Shown here one piece after another: positions 14,597 through 22,812 of a DNA stretch of 64,000 bases. The stretch is from Flavobacterium pisciphilum (GTDB lineage: Bacteria; Bacteroidota; Bacteroidia; Flavobacteriales; Flavobacteriaceae), in contig NZ_JAJJMO010000001.1 of NCBI RefSeq assembly GCF_020905345.1, positions 1,984,001 to 2,048,000 on the forward strand. Reading direction: 5' to 3'. The position numbers and the translations under genes were made by a program. The notes beneath the pieces were generated by a model. The model saw only the letters and a list, made by a program, of their open reading frames with translations. It was not told where the DNA came from and did not search any database. Each line of letters opens with the position of its first letter. Position 1 is the first letter of the stretch.

Positions 14597-16489
14597 ATGC
14601 AAGAAGCATTAGCCATTCTTCAAAAATACTGGAAACACGATAGTTTCCGACCTTTACAAAACGAAATCATTGATTCGGTTTTAAATGGTCAAGATACTTT
14701 TGCTTTATTGCCAACTGGTGGTGGGAAATCGATTTGTTTTCAAGTACCATCAATGATGAAGGAGGGAATTTGCCTTGTAATTTCTCCTTTGGTTGCCTTA
14801 ATGAAAGATCAGGTTGCCAATTTGCAAAAACGCGATATTAAAGCAATTGCCCTTACTGGTGGAATTCATACTGAAGAAATCATAAATCTTCTAGACAATT
14901 GCCAGTTTGGAAATTATAAATTTTTATACCTATCTCCTGAACGACTTCAATCGGACTGGATTCTTGACCGCGTAAAAAACTTACCTATAAATTTTATTGC
15001 CATAGATGAGGCGCATTGTGTATCGCAATGGGGACATGACTTTCGTCCTGCTTATCTTAAAATTTCAGAACTAAAGAAATTTTTTCCTAAGATTCCTTTT
15101 CTTGCATTGACTGCTACAGCAACTCCAAGAGTTATTGAAGACATCAAAACCGAATTGGGATTAAAAGACACTAAATTTTTCCAACAATCATTTGCCCGAG
15201 AAAACATTGCTTACATGGTCTTTGAAGTCGAAGACAAACTATACAGAACTGAACAGATTTTGAGAAAAAATCCGCAACCTTCTATTATATATGTACGCAA
15301 TCGAAAATCTTGTTTAACAATTTCAGCTCAATTAGAATCTTTAGGTTTTAAAGCTACCTATTATCACGGTGGTCTTTCGACTAAAGAAAAAGATAAAAAC
15401 ATGCAATTGTGGATGAGTGAAAACGCTCAAGTTATTGTTGCTACAAATGCGTTTGGAATGGGAATTGACAAACCGAACGTAAAAACTGTAATTCACACTC
15501 AATTACCTGAGAATATAGAAAATTACTATCAGGAATCTGGTCGCGCAGGACGTAATGGTGAAAAATCTTTTTCTATTCTGCTCACTAGCGCATCTGATAC
15601 TGCTAATGCTGAAAATCAGTTTATACAAACTTTGGCCGACAAAAATTTTTTGAAGACCATGTATGTCAAACTTTGCAATTATTTCCAGATTGCCTACGGC
15701 GAAGGAATCGATGAGGAGTTCTCTTTTAACCTGAATCGCTTTTGTCATAAATACGACTTCCCTACTTTAAAAACATACAACGCATTACAATTTTTAGACA
15801 GGCAAGCCATCATTACTTTATCTCAAGGCTTTTCGGAAAAAATCACCATGCAATTCCTGATTGAAACTAAAGAAGTTATTCGATATGTAAGTCTAAATCC
15901 AAATGATGAGGAAATCATTCTTGCTATTTTACGTACTTATCCAGGAATTTACGAGATGAAGACCCCATTCAACCTTCAACTCATTGCAAAAAAATCAAGT
16001 AGTACAGAAGCACAAGTTCATGCTGTTTTACAAAAACTAAAAGAAAAAGAGATTATTGAGTATAATAGTAAGAACAATGATGCCTCAATATTATTTAACG
16101 AAATTCGTGAAGACGACCTCACAATTAATAGAGTTTCAAAGTATCTAGAAAAACAAAACAATCTAAAGAAAGACCAATTGAAATCGGTTTTGGATTATGT
16201 AAATGAAAAGGGCACATGCAAAAGCAAGCTGATTCTAGATTATTTTGGAGAAAAAATAACTACTGACTGTGGTATTTGTTCGTATTGTATTACCAAGAAA
16301 GTCAAAAAACCGAACAACTCTATCGCACAAGACATTCTAGATTTATTAAAAACTGAAGAACTAAGCTCTAGAGATATTCAGACACGAACTAATAATACTG
16401 CTGATGATGTCGTTCATGCACTACAGGAGTTACTAGAAGATAATTACATTATAATAAAACCGAATAATAAATACACTTTAAAATCATAA
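14597..16489 (+). CDS. recQ: ATP-dependent DNA helicase, RecQ family
   Basis: A 630-residue 3'-5' superfamily 2 DNA helicase used in recombination and fork repair. The motifs are in order: FRPLQ motif 0 at 17-21, Walker A PTGGGKS at 39-45, DEAH at 137-140 followed by the RecQ aromatic-rich loop SQWGHDFRPAY, TATATPR, YYHGGLS and motif VI QESGRAGRNG. A zinc-binding Cys cluster (CKSK ... CGICSYC) lies near 535-560, then a winged-helix-like segment. There is no C-terminal HRDC domain, as in many Bacteroidota RecQ paralogues. The stop overlaps the fmt start by one base (TAATG), so the two are translationally coupled. Confidence 0.94.
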   Translation: MQEALAILQKYWKHDSFRPLQNEIIDSVLNGQDTFALLPTGGGKSICFQVPSMMKEGICLVISPLVALMKDQVANLQKRDIKAIALTGGIHTEEIINLLDNCQFGNYKFLYLSPERLQSDWILDRVKNLPINFIAIDEAHCVSQWGHDFRPAYLKISELKKFFPKIPFLALTATATPRVIEDIKTELGLKDTKFFQQSFARENIAYMVFEVEDKLYRTEQILRKNPQPSIIYVRNRKSCLTISAQLESLGFKATYYHGGLSTKEKDKNMQLWMSENAQVIVATNAFGMGIDKPNVKTVIHTQLPENIENYYQESGRAGRNGEKSFSILLTSASDTANAENQFIQTLADKNFLKTMYVKLCNYFQIAYGEGIDEEFSFNLNRFCHKYDFPTLKTYNALQFLDRQAIITLSQGFSEKITMQFLIETKEVIRYVSLNPNDEEIILAILRTYPGIYEMKTPFNLQLIAKKSSSTEAQVHAVLQKLKEKEIIEYNSKNNDASILFNEIREDDLTINRVSKYLEKQNNLKKDQLKSVLDYVNEKGTCKSKLILDYFGEKITTDCGICSYCITKKVKKPNNSIAQDILDLLKTEELSSRDIQTRTNNTADDVVHALQELLEDNYIIIKPNNKYTLKS

Positions 16490-17436
16490 TGGAAAAATTA
16501 AGAATCATATTTATGGGGACTCCCGAATTTGCAGTTGGAATTCTGGATACTATAATAAAGAACAATTATAATGTTGTAGGTGTTATTACTGCAGCAGACA
16601 AACCCGCTGGTCGTGGTCAAAAAATAAAATATTCGGCTGTAAAGGAATATGCATTGGCTAATAGTCTTCCTTTATTACAACCAACCAATTTAAAAGACGA
16701 AGCTTTTTTAGCTGAATTGAAAACCTTGAATGCCAATTTACAAATTGTAGTGGCTTTTAGAATGCTACCTAAAGTGGTATGGGAAATGCCATCCCTAGGA
16801 ACTTTTAATCTTCATGCTTCTCTACTTCCTAATTACCGTGGTGCAGCACCAATTAACTGGGCTATAATAAATGGAGAAACCAAAACGGGTGTTACTACCT
16901 TTTTTATAGATGACAAGATCGATACTGGAGCAATGATCCTTAGTTCTGAAATAGAAATAGAGCCTACTGAAAACGCTGGACAGCTACACGACCGATTAAT
17001 GCATTTAGGAAGCGAAACCGTTATTGAAACTTTACAAGCAATTGAAGCTGGAAATGTAACTACAATAATTCAGGAAGAATCTGCTGAAATCAAAACTGCA
17101 TACAAGTTAAATAAAGAGAATTGCAAAATAGATTGGACAAAACCAGCATCAACAATTAATGATTTGATAAGAGGCTTGAGCCCTTATCCTGCTGCTTGGA
17201 GTTTCTTAAAAGATCAAAGTGATGAATTAAGCATCAAAATATACGAAGCAAAACCAATTTTGGAAGCACACAACCTCCCTATTGGCAGCTTAATTAGCAC
17301 CAAAAAAGAGATTAAAATTGCGGTTAATGATGGTTATATTCAATTATTGAGTTTGCAATTGCCAGGTAAAAAAAGAATGACTGTTGCAGAATTGCTAAAT
17401 GGAATCACTTTTTCTGACAACGCAAAAGTCTACTAA
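16489..17436 (+). CDS. fmt: Methionyl-tRNA formyltransferase
   Basis: Formylates initiator Met-tRNA using 10-formyl-THF. It is 315 residues, the usual length. It opens with IIFMGTPEFAV. The formyltransferase active-site block FNLHASLLPNYRGAAPINWAI contains the Asn and His of the N-H-D catalytic set, and the following FFIDDKIDTGAMI completes the signature. The C-terminal OB-like tRNA-binding domain begins at about 205. It is coupled to recQ. A palindrome at 17457-17472 lies just after the stop and may serve as a weak terminator or as an operator for HU. Confidence 0.96.
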   Translation: MEKLRIIFMGTPEFAVGILDTIIKNNYNVVGVITAADKPAGRGQKIKYSAVKEYALANSLPLLQPTNLKDEAFLAELKTLNANLQIVVAFRMLPKVVWEMPSLGTFNLHASLLPNYRGAAPINWAIINGETKTGVTTFFIDDKIDTGAMILSSEIEIEPTENAGQLHDRLMHLGSETVIETLQAIEAGNVTTIIQEESAEIKTAYKLNKENCKIDWTKPASTINDLIRGLSPYPAAWSFLKDQSDELSIKIYEAKPILEAHNLPIGSLISTKKEIKIAVNDGYIQLLSLQLPGKKRMTVAELLNGITFSDNAKVY

Positions 17437-17456
17437 CATCAACAAAATAAGGCTAC

Positions 17457-17472
17457 TCACTAAATTTAGTGA
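17457..17472. repeat. Palindrome shared with the barrel-gene upstream region
   Basis: TCACTAAATTTAGTGA, a perfect 16-bp palindrome. With the preceding C it gives a 17-base identity to 4444-4460. It lies 70 bases upstream of the HU promoter and 20 bases after fmt. It is followed by GTTTTTA, so it could also be a weak terminator. Confidence 0.6.
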
Positions 17473-17542
17473 TGTTTTTAGGTAGCTTTATGAACAAAAA
17501 AAGCAAGTTATTAACAATTCAACCTAAAATTAAACAAAACGC

Positions 17543-17572
17543 TTGCAAGGAACGTATTTCCTACTAAATTTG
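17543..17572 (+). promoter_or_regulatory. HU gene promoter
   Basis: TTG (17543-17545), a 19-base spacer and TAAATTTG (17565-17572), a canonical Bacteroidota housekeeping promoter. The leader to the ATG at 17617 would be about 38 bases. Confidence 0.85.
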
Positions 17573-17616
17573 TGTATTGACAATTTTTTTTAACCAACAA
17601 TTAATAACTAATTATT

Positions 17617-17889
17617 ATGAACAAATCAGAATTAATCGATGCTATTGCTGCTGATGCAGGAATTACAAAAGCTGCGGCAAAATTAGCTTTAGAATCATTT
17701 TTAGGAAACGTAGGTGCAACTTTGAAAAAAGGTGGAAGAGTATCATTGGTAGGTTTTGGATCATGGTCAGTTTCAGCTAGAGCGGCTAGAGATGGTAGAA
17801 ACCCTCAAACTGGAAAAACTATTCAAATCGCTGCTAAGAATGTTGTGAAATTTAAAGCAGGTGCTGAATTAGAAAGTGCAGTTAACTAA
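17617..17889 (+). CDS. HU family DNA-binding protein
   Basis: A 90-residue histone-like nucleoid protein that binds and bends DNA as a dimer. It starts MNKSELIDAIA with the helical dimerisation core. The SLVGFGSWSVS segment leads into the DNA-embracing arm with GRNPQTGKTI, which contains the conserved Pro that intercalates into DNA. It ends FKAGAELESAVN. It is monocistronic, with its own strong promoter and a terminator at 17922-17948, as expected for an abundant protein. Confidence 0.95.
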   Translation: MNKSELIDAIAADAGITKAAAKLALESFLGNVGATLKKGGRVSLVGFGSWSVSARAARDGRNPQTGKTIQIAAKNVVKFKAGAELESAVN

Positions 17890-17919
17890 GAACAAGTTAC
17901 ATACGCTTTTAATATAATT

Positions 17920-17948
17920 AAAACCTTCCATATGGAGGGTTTTTTTTT
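17920..17948 (+). terminator. HU gene terminator
   Basis: A 9-bp stem (17922-17930 with 17933-17941, one G-T pair) followed by T8. It overlaps an in-frame ATG at 17932 that would extend the next gene, supporting the later start at 18016. Confidence 0.85.
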
Positions 17949-18015
17949 GCTGTTTGACGATTTTATTTACGATTTTAGAAATTTTATTCTTAAATTTAAT
18001 AAAAATTGTAACGAT

Positions 18016-18576
18016 ATGATTTCAGAAAAATTAAAAAAAGGACATCTACTTATTGCTGAGCCTTCTATAATTGGAGACTTATCATTTAATAGATCCGTGA
18101 TCTTATTAGCAGATCACAACGAAGAAGGCTCGATAGGTTTCATCATAAATAAGCCACTAAAATATACCATTAATGACTTAATTCCAGAAATCCACGCTAC
18201 ATTCAGAATCTATAATGGTGGACCAGTAGAACAGGATAATCTTTACTTTATCCATAATATACCCGATTTGATCCCAAATAGCATTGAGATTTCAAATGGT
18301 ATATATTGGGGAGGTGATTTTGAATCCACAAAAGACCTAATTAACAGCGGCGCAATCAACAAGAACAACATACGTTTCTTCTTAGGTTACACCGGCTGGG
18401 ACGAACATCAGTTAGAAACAGAAATGCAGAATAACTCTTGGATTATTGCAGATAATAATTATAAAAATAAAATTATCGGAAAATCACCAACTCATTTTTG
18501 GAAACAACAAATTATTGAACTGGGAGGAGATTATCTTATTTGGTCTAATGCACCTGAGAATCCGTACCTCAACTAA
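18016..18576 (+). CDS. YqgE/AlgH family protein
   Basis: A 186-residue cytoplasmic protein of the UPF0301 (YqgE/AlgH) family. Family blocks are KGHLLIAEPSI, RSVILLADHNEEGSIGFIINKP, the YNGGPVEQDNLYFIH loop and FFLGYTGWDEHQLETE. The function of the family is uncertain. The start is set at 18016 because the frame upstream of it runs through the HU terminator and reads as low-complexity Phe/Asp-rich sequence. It is convergent with the aminotransferase, with only three bases between the two stop codons. Confidence 0.92.
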   Translation: MISEKLKKGHLLIAEPSIIGDLSFNRSVILLADHNEEGSIGFIINKPLKYTINDLIPEIHATFRIYNGGPVEQDNLYFIHNIPDLIPNSIEISNGIYWGGDFESTKDLINSGAINKNNIRFFLGYTGWDEHQLETEMQNNSWIIADNNYKNKIIGKSPTHFWKQQIIELGGDYLIWSNAPENPYLN

Positions 18577-18579
18577 TAC

Positions 18580-19413
18580 CTAAGCAAGACTTTCATTAAG
18601 TTTTTGCGTCAATATACCTGATAATTTAGTTGTAAACTCTTTTTTACGGTATTTGGTTATTGGCTGAATCCCTTTTATCACATTAGTAAGAAACAATTCG
18701 TCGGCTTTTTGTAAATCAAACGGCGATATTGCTTCTTCTACAACTACTATGTCTGTTAGTTTTTTTGCCAAAGCCAATATTTGTTTACGCATTACTCCAT
18801 TTAAACATCCTTCAGAAACTGGTGGTGTAATTAACTTATTGCCCAATAACATAAACAAATTTCCTTGTAATGCTTCGACAACATTCTTACTGTCGTTTAA
18901 CAAGATACAATTATCCAGTCCGTTTTCGTTTGCAAAAATACTTCCTGTAATGTTTATTATCTTATTAGTTGTTTTTATTGATGATAACAATTGTTTGGTA
19001 ACATAAAAATCCTTGTACAAATCAACTTCATACTGATTTTCATTTATCTCATACGCTTTATTATCTAAAGCTATTGCGTGAATTAAAAATGAAACTGTAT
19101 TGTTTTGTGGCAAATAATATCCACCATCGTTACGATATACAGTAATTCTTGCTCTAGCCGAATCGGAAATTGAGTTATAATTAAGTAACGAAAGAATTTG
19201 TTCTTCTAAATATTCCATTGTAAAGTTCATTGGAATTTCCATTCGAACTACTCGCATTGAGGACATTAGTCTAAAATAATGATCCTCTAGAAAAAGGATT
19301 TTATTATCTACTACTTTAAATGTTTCAAAAACACCGTCTCCATATAAGAAAGCGCGATTTTGAATTAATAAATTATCGTCCTGTGCTACTATATTCCCGT
19401 TAAAATTAATCAT
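18580..19413 (-). CDS. PLP-dependent aminotransferase class IV
   Basis: A 277-residue fold-type IV PLP enzyme, in the group of branched-chain aminotransferase and 4-amino-4-deoxychorismate lyase. RAFLYGDGVFET at residues 20-31 and EDHYFRLMSS at 43-52 are diagnostic. Lys147 in SIKTTNK is the likely Schiff-base lysine. LNGVMRKQI and DELFLTNVIKGI match the C-terminal phosphate-binding regions. It is shorter than IlvE (about 300), so a PabC-like lyase role in folate synthesis is more likely, but this is not proven. The start codon abuts the terminator of the upstream gene and a TATATTTG box lies 28 bases upstream. Confidence 0.86.
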   Translation of the reverse strand: MINFNGNIVAQDDNLLIQNRAFLYGDGVFETFKVVDNKILFLEDHYFRLMSSMRVVRMEIPMNFTMEYLEEQILSLLNYNSISDSARARITVYRNDGGYYLPQNNTVSFLIHAIALDNKAYEINENQYEVDLYKDFYVTKQLLSSIKTTNKIINITGSIFANENGLDNCILLNDSKNVVEALQGNLFMLLGNKLITPPVSEGCLNGVMRKQILALAKKLTDIVVVEEAISPFDLQKADELFLTNVIKGIQPITKYRKKEFTTKLSGILTQKLNESLA

Positions 19414-19448
19414 AAAAAAAACCCTGAATTTTGTTCAGGGCAAATATA
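19414..19448 (-). terminator. Terminator of the START-like gene, overlapping a -7 box
   Basis: A 7-bp stem (CCCTGAA at 19422-19428 with TTCAGGG at 19434-19440). Its T-run on the reverse strand (19414-19421) touches the aminotransferase ATG. TATATTTG (reverse, 19441-19448) abuts the other side of the hairpin. Confidence 0.7.
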
Positions 19449-19468
19449 AGTTATAAAATAGACTTTTA

Positions 19469-19861
19469 CTAAACTGATCCAATAAGATGTTTAAGGTCTG
19501 AGATTTGATTTTCCCATAATTGTTTCGCTTCTCCAAGCTCATCTTTTTCGGCAAAATCGACTACCATAAGCGAAACATCTTTCGTTATTTCGTCTACAAG
19601 AATATGCAGTTCAAAGAAATACTCGGTGTCTTTGCTGCTCTCGTCAACCCATTTAAACTTAACTTTTTCGCCCGTTTTTTTGGATGCTAAACGTGCTTTT
19701 TCCTGAGAATCATTCCAGATGAAAGTAAAAAACTCTCCACGTGAATTCACATTATCTGCAAACCATTCAGATAGTCCTGATGGTGTAGATATATACTGAT
19801 ATAATAACTGCGGAGATGAATTTATAGGAAACTCAATTTCGTAACGTACTTTTAGATCCAT
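19469..19861 (-). CDS. START-like domain-containing protein
   Basis: A 130-residue cytoplasmic protein of the START/AHSA1-like helix-grip fold found throughout Flavobacteria. It begins MDLKVRYEIEFPINSSPQ, followed by LLYQYISTPSGLSEWFADNV, the usual first helix and Trp-containing loop of the family. Later strands include FTFIWNDSQEKARL and VKFKWVDE. It ends with the long C-terminal helix LWENQISDLKHLIGSV. The fold holds a hydrophobic pocket; ligand and role are unknown. A terminator separates it from the aminotransferase. Confidence 0.87.
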   Translation of the reverse strand: MDLKVRYEIEFPINSSPQLLYQYISTPSGLSEWFADNVNSRGEFFTFIWNDSQEKARLASKKTGEKVKFKWVDESSKDTEYFFELHILVDEITKDVSLMVVDFAEKDELGEAKQLWENQISDLKHLIGSV

Positions 19862-19948
19862 GTGCCAGATTTAATTTTTCGGAAATATAAGAATATATCC
19901 GCGTAAAAAAGAGTTTTTTAAAAATATTTTTTTTTCTTTCATTTCTGC

Positions 19949-19978
19949 TTGCCAACTATAAAATTATTTCTATATTTG
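19949..19978 (+). promoter_or_regulatory. tRNA-Met promoter
   Basis: TTG (19949-19951), 19-base spacer, TATATTTG (19971-19978), about 36 bases before the mature tRNA. Same spacing as the HU and tRNA-Pro promoters. Confidence 0.85.
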
Positions 19979-20013
19979 CACCCGCAATGAGAGACATACT
20001 CTTACTGCCAAAT

Positions 20014-20090
20014 GGCGAGATAGCTCAGTTGGTTAGAGCGCAGGATTCATAACCCTGAGGTCCCGAGTTCAAATCTCGGTCTCGCTACCA
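20014..20090 (+). tRNA. tRNA-Met (anticodon CAT), elongator type
   Basis: A full cloverleaf. The acceptor GGCGAGA pairs with TCTCGCT (first pair G-T), the D arm is GCTC/GAGC, and the anticodon loop TTCATAA is flanked by CAGGA and CCCTG. The T arm CCGAG-TTCAAAT-CTCGG is perfect and CCA is encoded. A paired acceptor end argues against the initiator. A CAT anticodon could also be the tRNA-Ile2 that is modified by TilS, so the Met assignment is likely but not certain. Confidence 0.9.
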
Positions 20091-20540
20091 AGACAAACCC
20101 TTAAACAACAATTGTTTAAGGGTTTTTTATTGAAATTATATTTCGAAAATGATTCCTTTAAACACTGAAAACGAAGAATCAGACTGTAAACTTTACAAAA
20201 CTTAGAGCCTAAAAACGATTCCATTATTCAGTACTCCAAGACATAATTTGACGTGTTGTTCAAGAAAAATTCAAAAATTAAAGCTCCGACTCCCTACATT
20301 AACCATTAAAAAAGGTATTTCTTCTATTCTATACTACTTTATGAAATTTGATTACTCCATATATACCAACAACAGGATTATGAATACAAAAAACTTTGGG
20401 CGCATTTATAACGCATATAAAGCCGAGTGAATTTGCGTAGCAGATATCCACTCAAATTCTAAATTTTAAAGGGAGCTATTTTATATAATTAATTATAATT
20501 ACAATAACTTTGCAACATCATAAAGCAATACATAAATAAC
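20091..20540. other. Intergenic region after tRNA-Met
   Basis: 450 bases holding the tRNA terminator and a -7 box (TAACTTTG, 20505-20512) for the next gene. No convincing protein-coding gene is seen. A 60-codon open frame at 20248-20430 has no family signature. Confidence 0.55.
20095..20128 (+). terminator. tRNA-Met terminator
   Basis: A 14-bp stem (20095-20108 with 20112-20125) followed by a T-run. It closely resembles the terminator at 20854-20890. Confidence 0.9.
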
Positions 20541-20798
20541 ATGGACATAGTTAAATTTAAAATCACATCAAAAACGATAAAAGTAGAAGTACGCAATTCG
20601 AATAATTATGTTTTTAATTTTAATACTGCTTTAGAAATTGAAAAAGAAGACAAAGAGGTTTTATTAAGACTATACAATGCACTAGACCTTCTTTTTAAGA
20701 AAGAAAACGCCAGCGAAATCAAAAACTACGTTTCACCTAATCAAACGAACATACTTGATCAGATTTCTGCTATTGACAATTTAGAGCAAGAGAAATAA
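20541..20798 (+). CDS. Hypothetical protein, 85 residues
   Basis: A small soluble acidic protein that I do not recognise. It has no signal peptide or membrane segment. The first half alternates beta-like stretches (VKFKITSKTIKVEVR, YVFNFNTALEIE), the middle is an amphipathic helix (KEVLLRLYNALDLLFKK), and the tail is polar. TAACTTTG at 20505-20512 is a reasonable -7 box giving a leader of about 20 bases. A terminator follows at 20854. Together these support a real single-gene unit between tRNA-Met and the bestrophin. Confidence 0.6.
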   Translation: MDIVKFKITSKTIKVEVRNSNNYVFNFNTALEIEKEDKEVLLRLYNALDLLFKKENASEIKNYVSPNQTNILDQISAIDNLEQEK

Positions 20799-20853
20799 AT
20801 TAAAGATTAAAATATAGCAGCAAGAATACTTAGTCTTGGCTACTTAAATAAAC

Positions 20854-20890
20854 AAACCCTTAAGCAAAATTGTTTAAGGGTTTGTTTTTT
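20854..20890 (+). terminator. Terminator of the 85-residue gene
   Basis: Stem AAACCCTTAAGCAA (20854-20867) with its near complement (20870-20883), then GTTTTTT. It is very similar to the tRNA-Met terminator about 760 bases upstream. Confidence 0.8.
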
Positions 20891-20963
20891 AGATTAGATT
20901 TCAAAACAATTGATTCCACCCGCTCTCATCATATCATGCTACAGTAAATCTAGGAAAACTCGA

Positions 20964-20996
20964 TTGACTCATTCCATTATATAATTATTACTTTTG
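20964..20996 (+). promoter_or_regulatory. Probable bestrophin promoter
   Basis: TTG (20964-20966), a slightly long 22-base spacer and TACTTTTG (20989-20996), about 25 bases before the ATG. Confidence 0.55.
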
Positions 20997-21021
20997 TAAT
21001 ACAGTATATAGATTACACACA

Positions 21022-21948
21022 ATGATTATAAAGAAAAAAAGCAATTGGTTTAAAATGTTGTTCGAATGGAATGGTTCTGTTTTGCCACAACTTATGCCCA
21101 GATTACTATTGTTATTAGTATTTTCGATAGTGGTGGTGTATTTAAAACCATTTTTATTAGAGCATAATCTACATATCAATCCCACTATATTTACTTTATT
21201 TGGGATAGCCCTTGCTATATTCTTAGGTTTTCGCAATAGTGTTAGCTACGACCGATTTTGGGAAGGCAGAAAACTTTGGGGAGCATTACTCAATGACACC
21301 AGATCGTTAGCCCGGCAAAGTCATTCATTAATAAATAGCACTGACTACAATAAAGAACGCGATGAATTCATCAACTTGCTTATTGCTTTTGTTTATTCTT
21401 TAAAACACCAACTCAGACATACCGATGCTAGCGACGATATCGCTCGTCTTGTTTCTAAAGATTTTGCAAATAGTCTAAAAGAAGTTCATTTTAAACCTAT
21501 CATTATTTTAAGAGCATTGGGTAATTGGGTTAAGAACGCAAAAAAAGAGGGGAAACTAGATAGTATGTCTCAATTGGCTTTTGAAGAAAATCTAAATAAA
21601 CTTTCGGATATTGTGGGAGGTTGCGAGCGAATTGCCAGTACTCCGATTCCGTATACCTATAGTGTATTATTACATCGAACGGTTTATATCTACTGTTTTA
21701 TGCTTCCTTTTGGTTTTGTGGAAACATTGGGTTGGATTACTCCCTTTGCCATTGTATTTATTGCCTATACCTATGTAGCCATAGAAGCAATAGCAGATGA
21801 ATTAGAAGATCCTTTTGGAATACAGCCTAACGATCTTGCGCTTGACACCATGTCGCAAATGATAGAGAATACACTATTAGAATTAAACGACAAAAAGACA
21901 ACACCTCAAAACAATTATTATAATTCTAACAATTATTATATTACCTAG
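21022..21948 (+). CDS. Bestrophin family ion channel
   Basis: A 308-residue inner-membrane protein of the bestrophin (UPF0187/YneE) family, pentameric ion channels. Two N-terminal membrane segments (about 20-45 and 50-70) are followed by the diagnostic block RNSVSYDRFWEGRKLWGALLND at about 74-95. A further hydrophobic pair lies near 215-265 (VYIYCFMLPFGFVETLGW, then FAIVFIAYTYVAIEAI). The signature ELEDPFGIQPNDLALD follows at about 270-285. Bacterial members conduct cations or possibly exchange anions; the ion cannot be stated here. Confidence 0.92.
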   Translation: MIIKKKSNWFKMLFEWNGSVLPQLMPRLLLLLVFSIVVVYLKPFLLEHNLHINPTIFTLFGIALAIFLGFRNSVSYDRFWEGRKLWGALLNDTRSLARQSHSLINSTDYNKERDEFINLLIAFVYSLKHQLRHTDASDDIARLVSKDFANSLKEVHFKPIIILRALGNWVKNAKKEGKLDSMSQLAFEENLNKLSDIVGGCERIASTPIPYTYSVLLHRTVYIYCFMLPFGFVETLGWITPFAIVFIAYTYVAIEAIADELEDPFGIQPNDLALDTMSQMIENTLLELNDKKTTPQNNYYNSNNYYIT

Positions 21949-22029
21949 TAAAACGGGGTCTAGGAAACTTTAAGAATTTCATATCCCAACACTATTTTGT
22001 GAGCAACTCAAGAATGAGAATAAAAAACC

Positions 22030-22365
22030 CTACATGGGTTGATTATTTTTCTTCTCATTTTCAGATGTCTTTTTTTCTGTAACATAAAATAGAACTCCAA
22101 ATTCAACTAATAAGATTACTGCAATTACATTTTTATTTATTTCATCTATAAACAATGATGTTATATAAAGCCCGATAATGTTACATGCTGAGAACAACAG
22201 CATACCAATTGCTGCAAAACGATTTGAAAATTTCCAGTTTTCAATATTCTTCTTTGATCTCCTCGTTCGATACCCATAAAAATGATTTATCCTTTTTGGC
22301 GGAAAAAGAAGTAGTGCTATTGAAACTAGTAACAAAAGTATTGAAACAAAATAAGCTGTATTCAT
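22030..22365 (-). CDS. SdpI family membrane protein
   Basis: A 111-residue inner-membrane protein with three hydrophobic segments (about 3-20, 48-70, 77-95). FPPKRINHFYGYRTRRSKKN and WKFSNRFAAIGML match the SdpI/YhfL conserved block (PP..IN..YGYRT..S..N...W...). Bacillus SdpI is an immunity and signalling protein against SdpC toxin, but most homologues elsewhere have no known toxin. No sdpC-like gene is adjacent. The start at 22365 is preferred because it begins the first membrane helix directly. An upstream Met at 22392 would add nine residues. Confidence 0.8.
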   Translation of the reverse strand: MNTAYFVSILLLLVSIALLLFPPKRINHFYGYRTRRSKKNIENWKFSNRFAAIGMLLFSACNIIGLYITSLFIDEINKNVIAVILLVEFGVLFYVTEKKTSENEKKNNQPM

Positions 22366-22392
22366 AATTATTGTTTTTAGGAAATAAAACAT

Positions 22393-22812
22393 ACTACAAA
22401 AAATCTATCAGACAAAATACAACAAAAGCCACATCAGATAGAATAATATAAAGATAAGATGAGTCAAATTACCACCTTATTACATCCAAAAAAAACGAAA
22501 CACCAATAAAGACTGGTTGGCTAATCCTCTGTATTGGCTCATATTCTCTGCATCCTCGTTTAAAATCATCAGAAAATCCACCTTCAAACTGCCTATATAT
22601 TATTATAAAATCATGTTTATCAGCATCAAAACAGATAACATAACATCATTTAATATTAATATAATATAAACACTCCACAATTCACTACTGTACTTTTATC
22701 AAAAAAAATCATCTAGCTTAAAATCAAAACCACGTATTCTATCAATTTTAAAATTTCAAAAAAAAATTGATAATACTGATTCTAAGCTAGCTACAAATTA
22801 ATCCAAAATTTT
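22393..22812. other. Intergenic region before the M43 protease gene
   Basis: About 420 AT-rich bases between divergent genes. I found no RNA gene, no clear TTG-N19-TAnnTTTG promoter and no coding frame with family features. The protease promoter must be in the last 150 bases but is not obvious. Confidence 0.5.

Noticed and set aside
17932..18015. N-terminal extension of the YqgE protein
   Set aside because: The extension overlaps the HU terminator T-run and reads as Phe/Asp-rich filler. The family signature begins right after the Met at 18016.
20248..20430. 60-codon forward open frame after tRNA-Met
   Set aside because: It has no family motif, no signal peptide and no clear promoter or A-rich start context. 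Its composition is that of the intergenic DNA.
22030..22365. Sdp-type toxin-immunity system
   Set aside because: Only an SdpI-like protein is present. No SdpC-like toxin or SdpAB maturation gene lies next to it.
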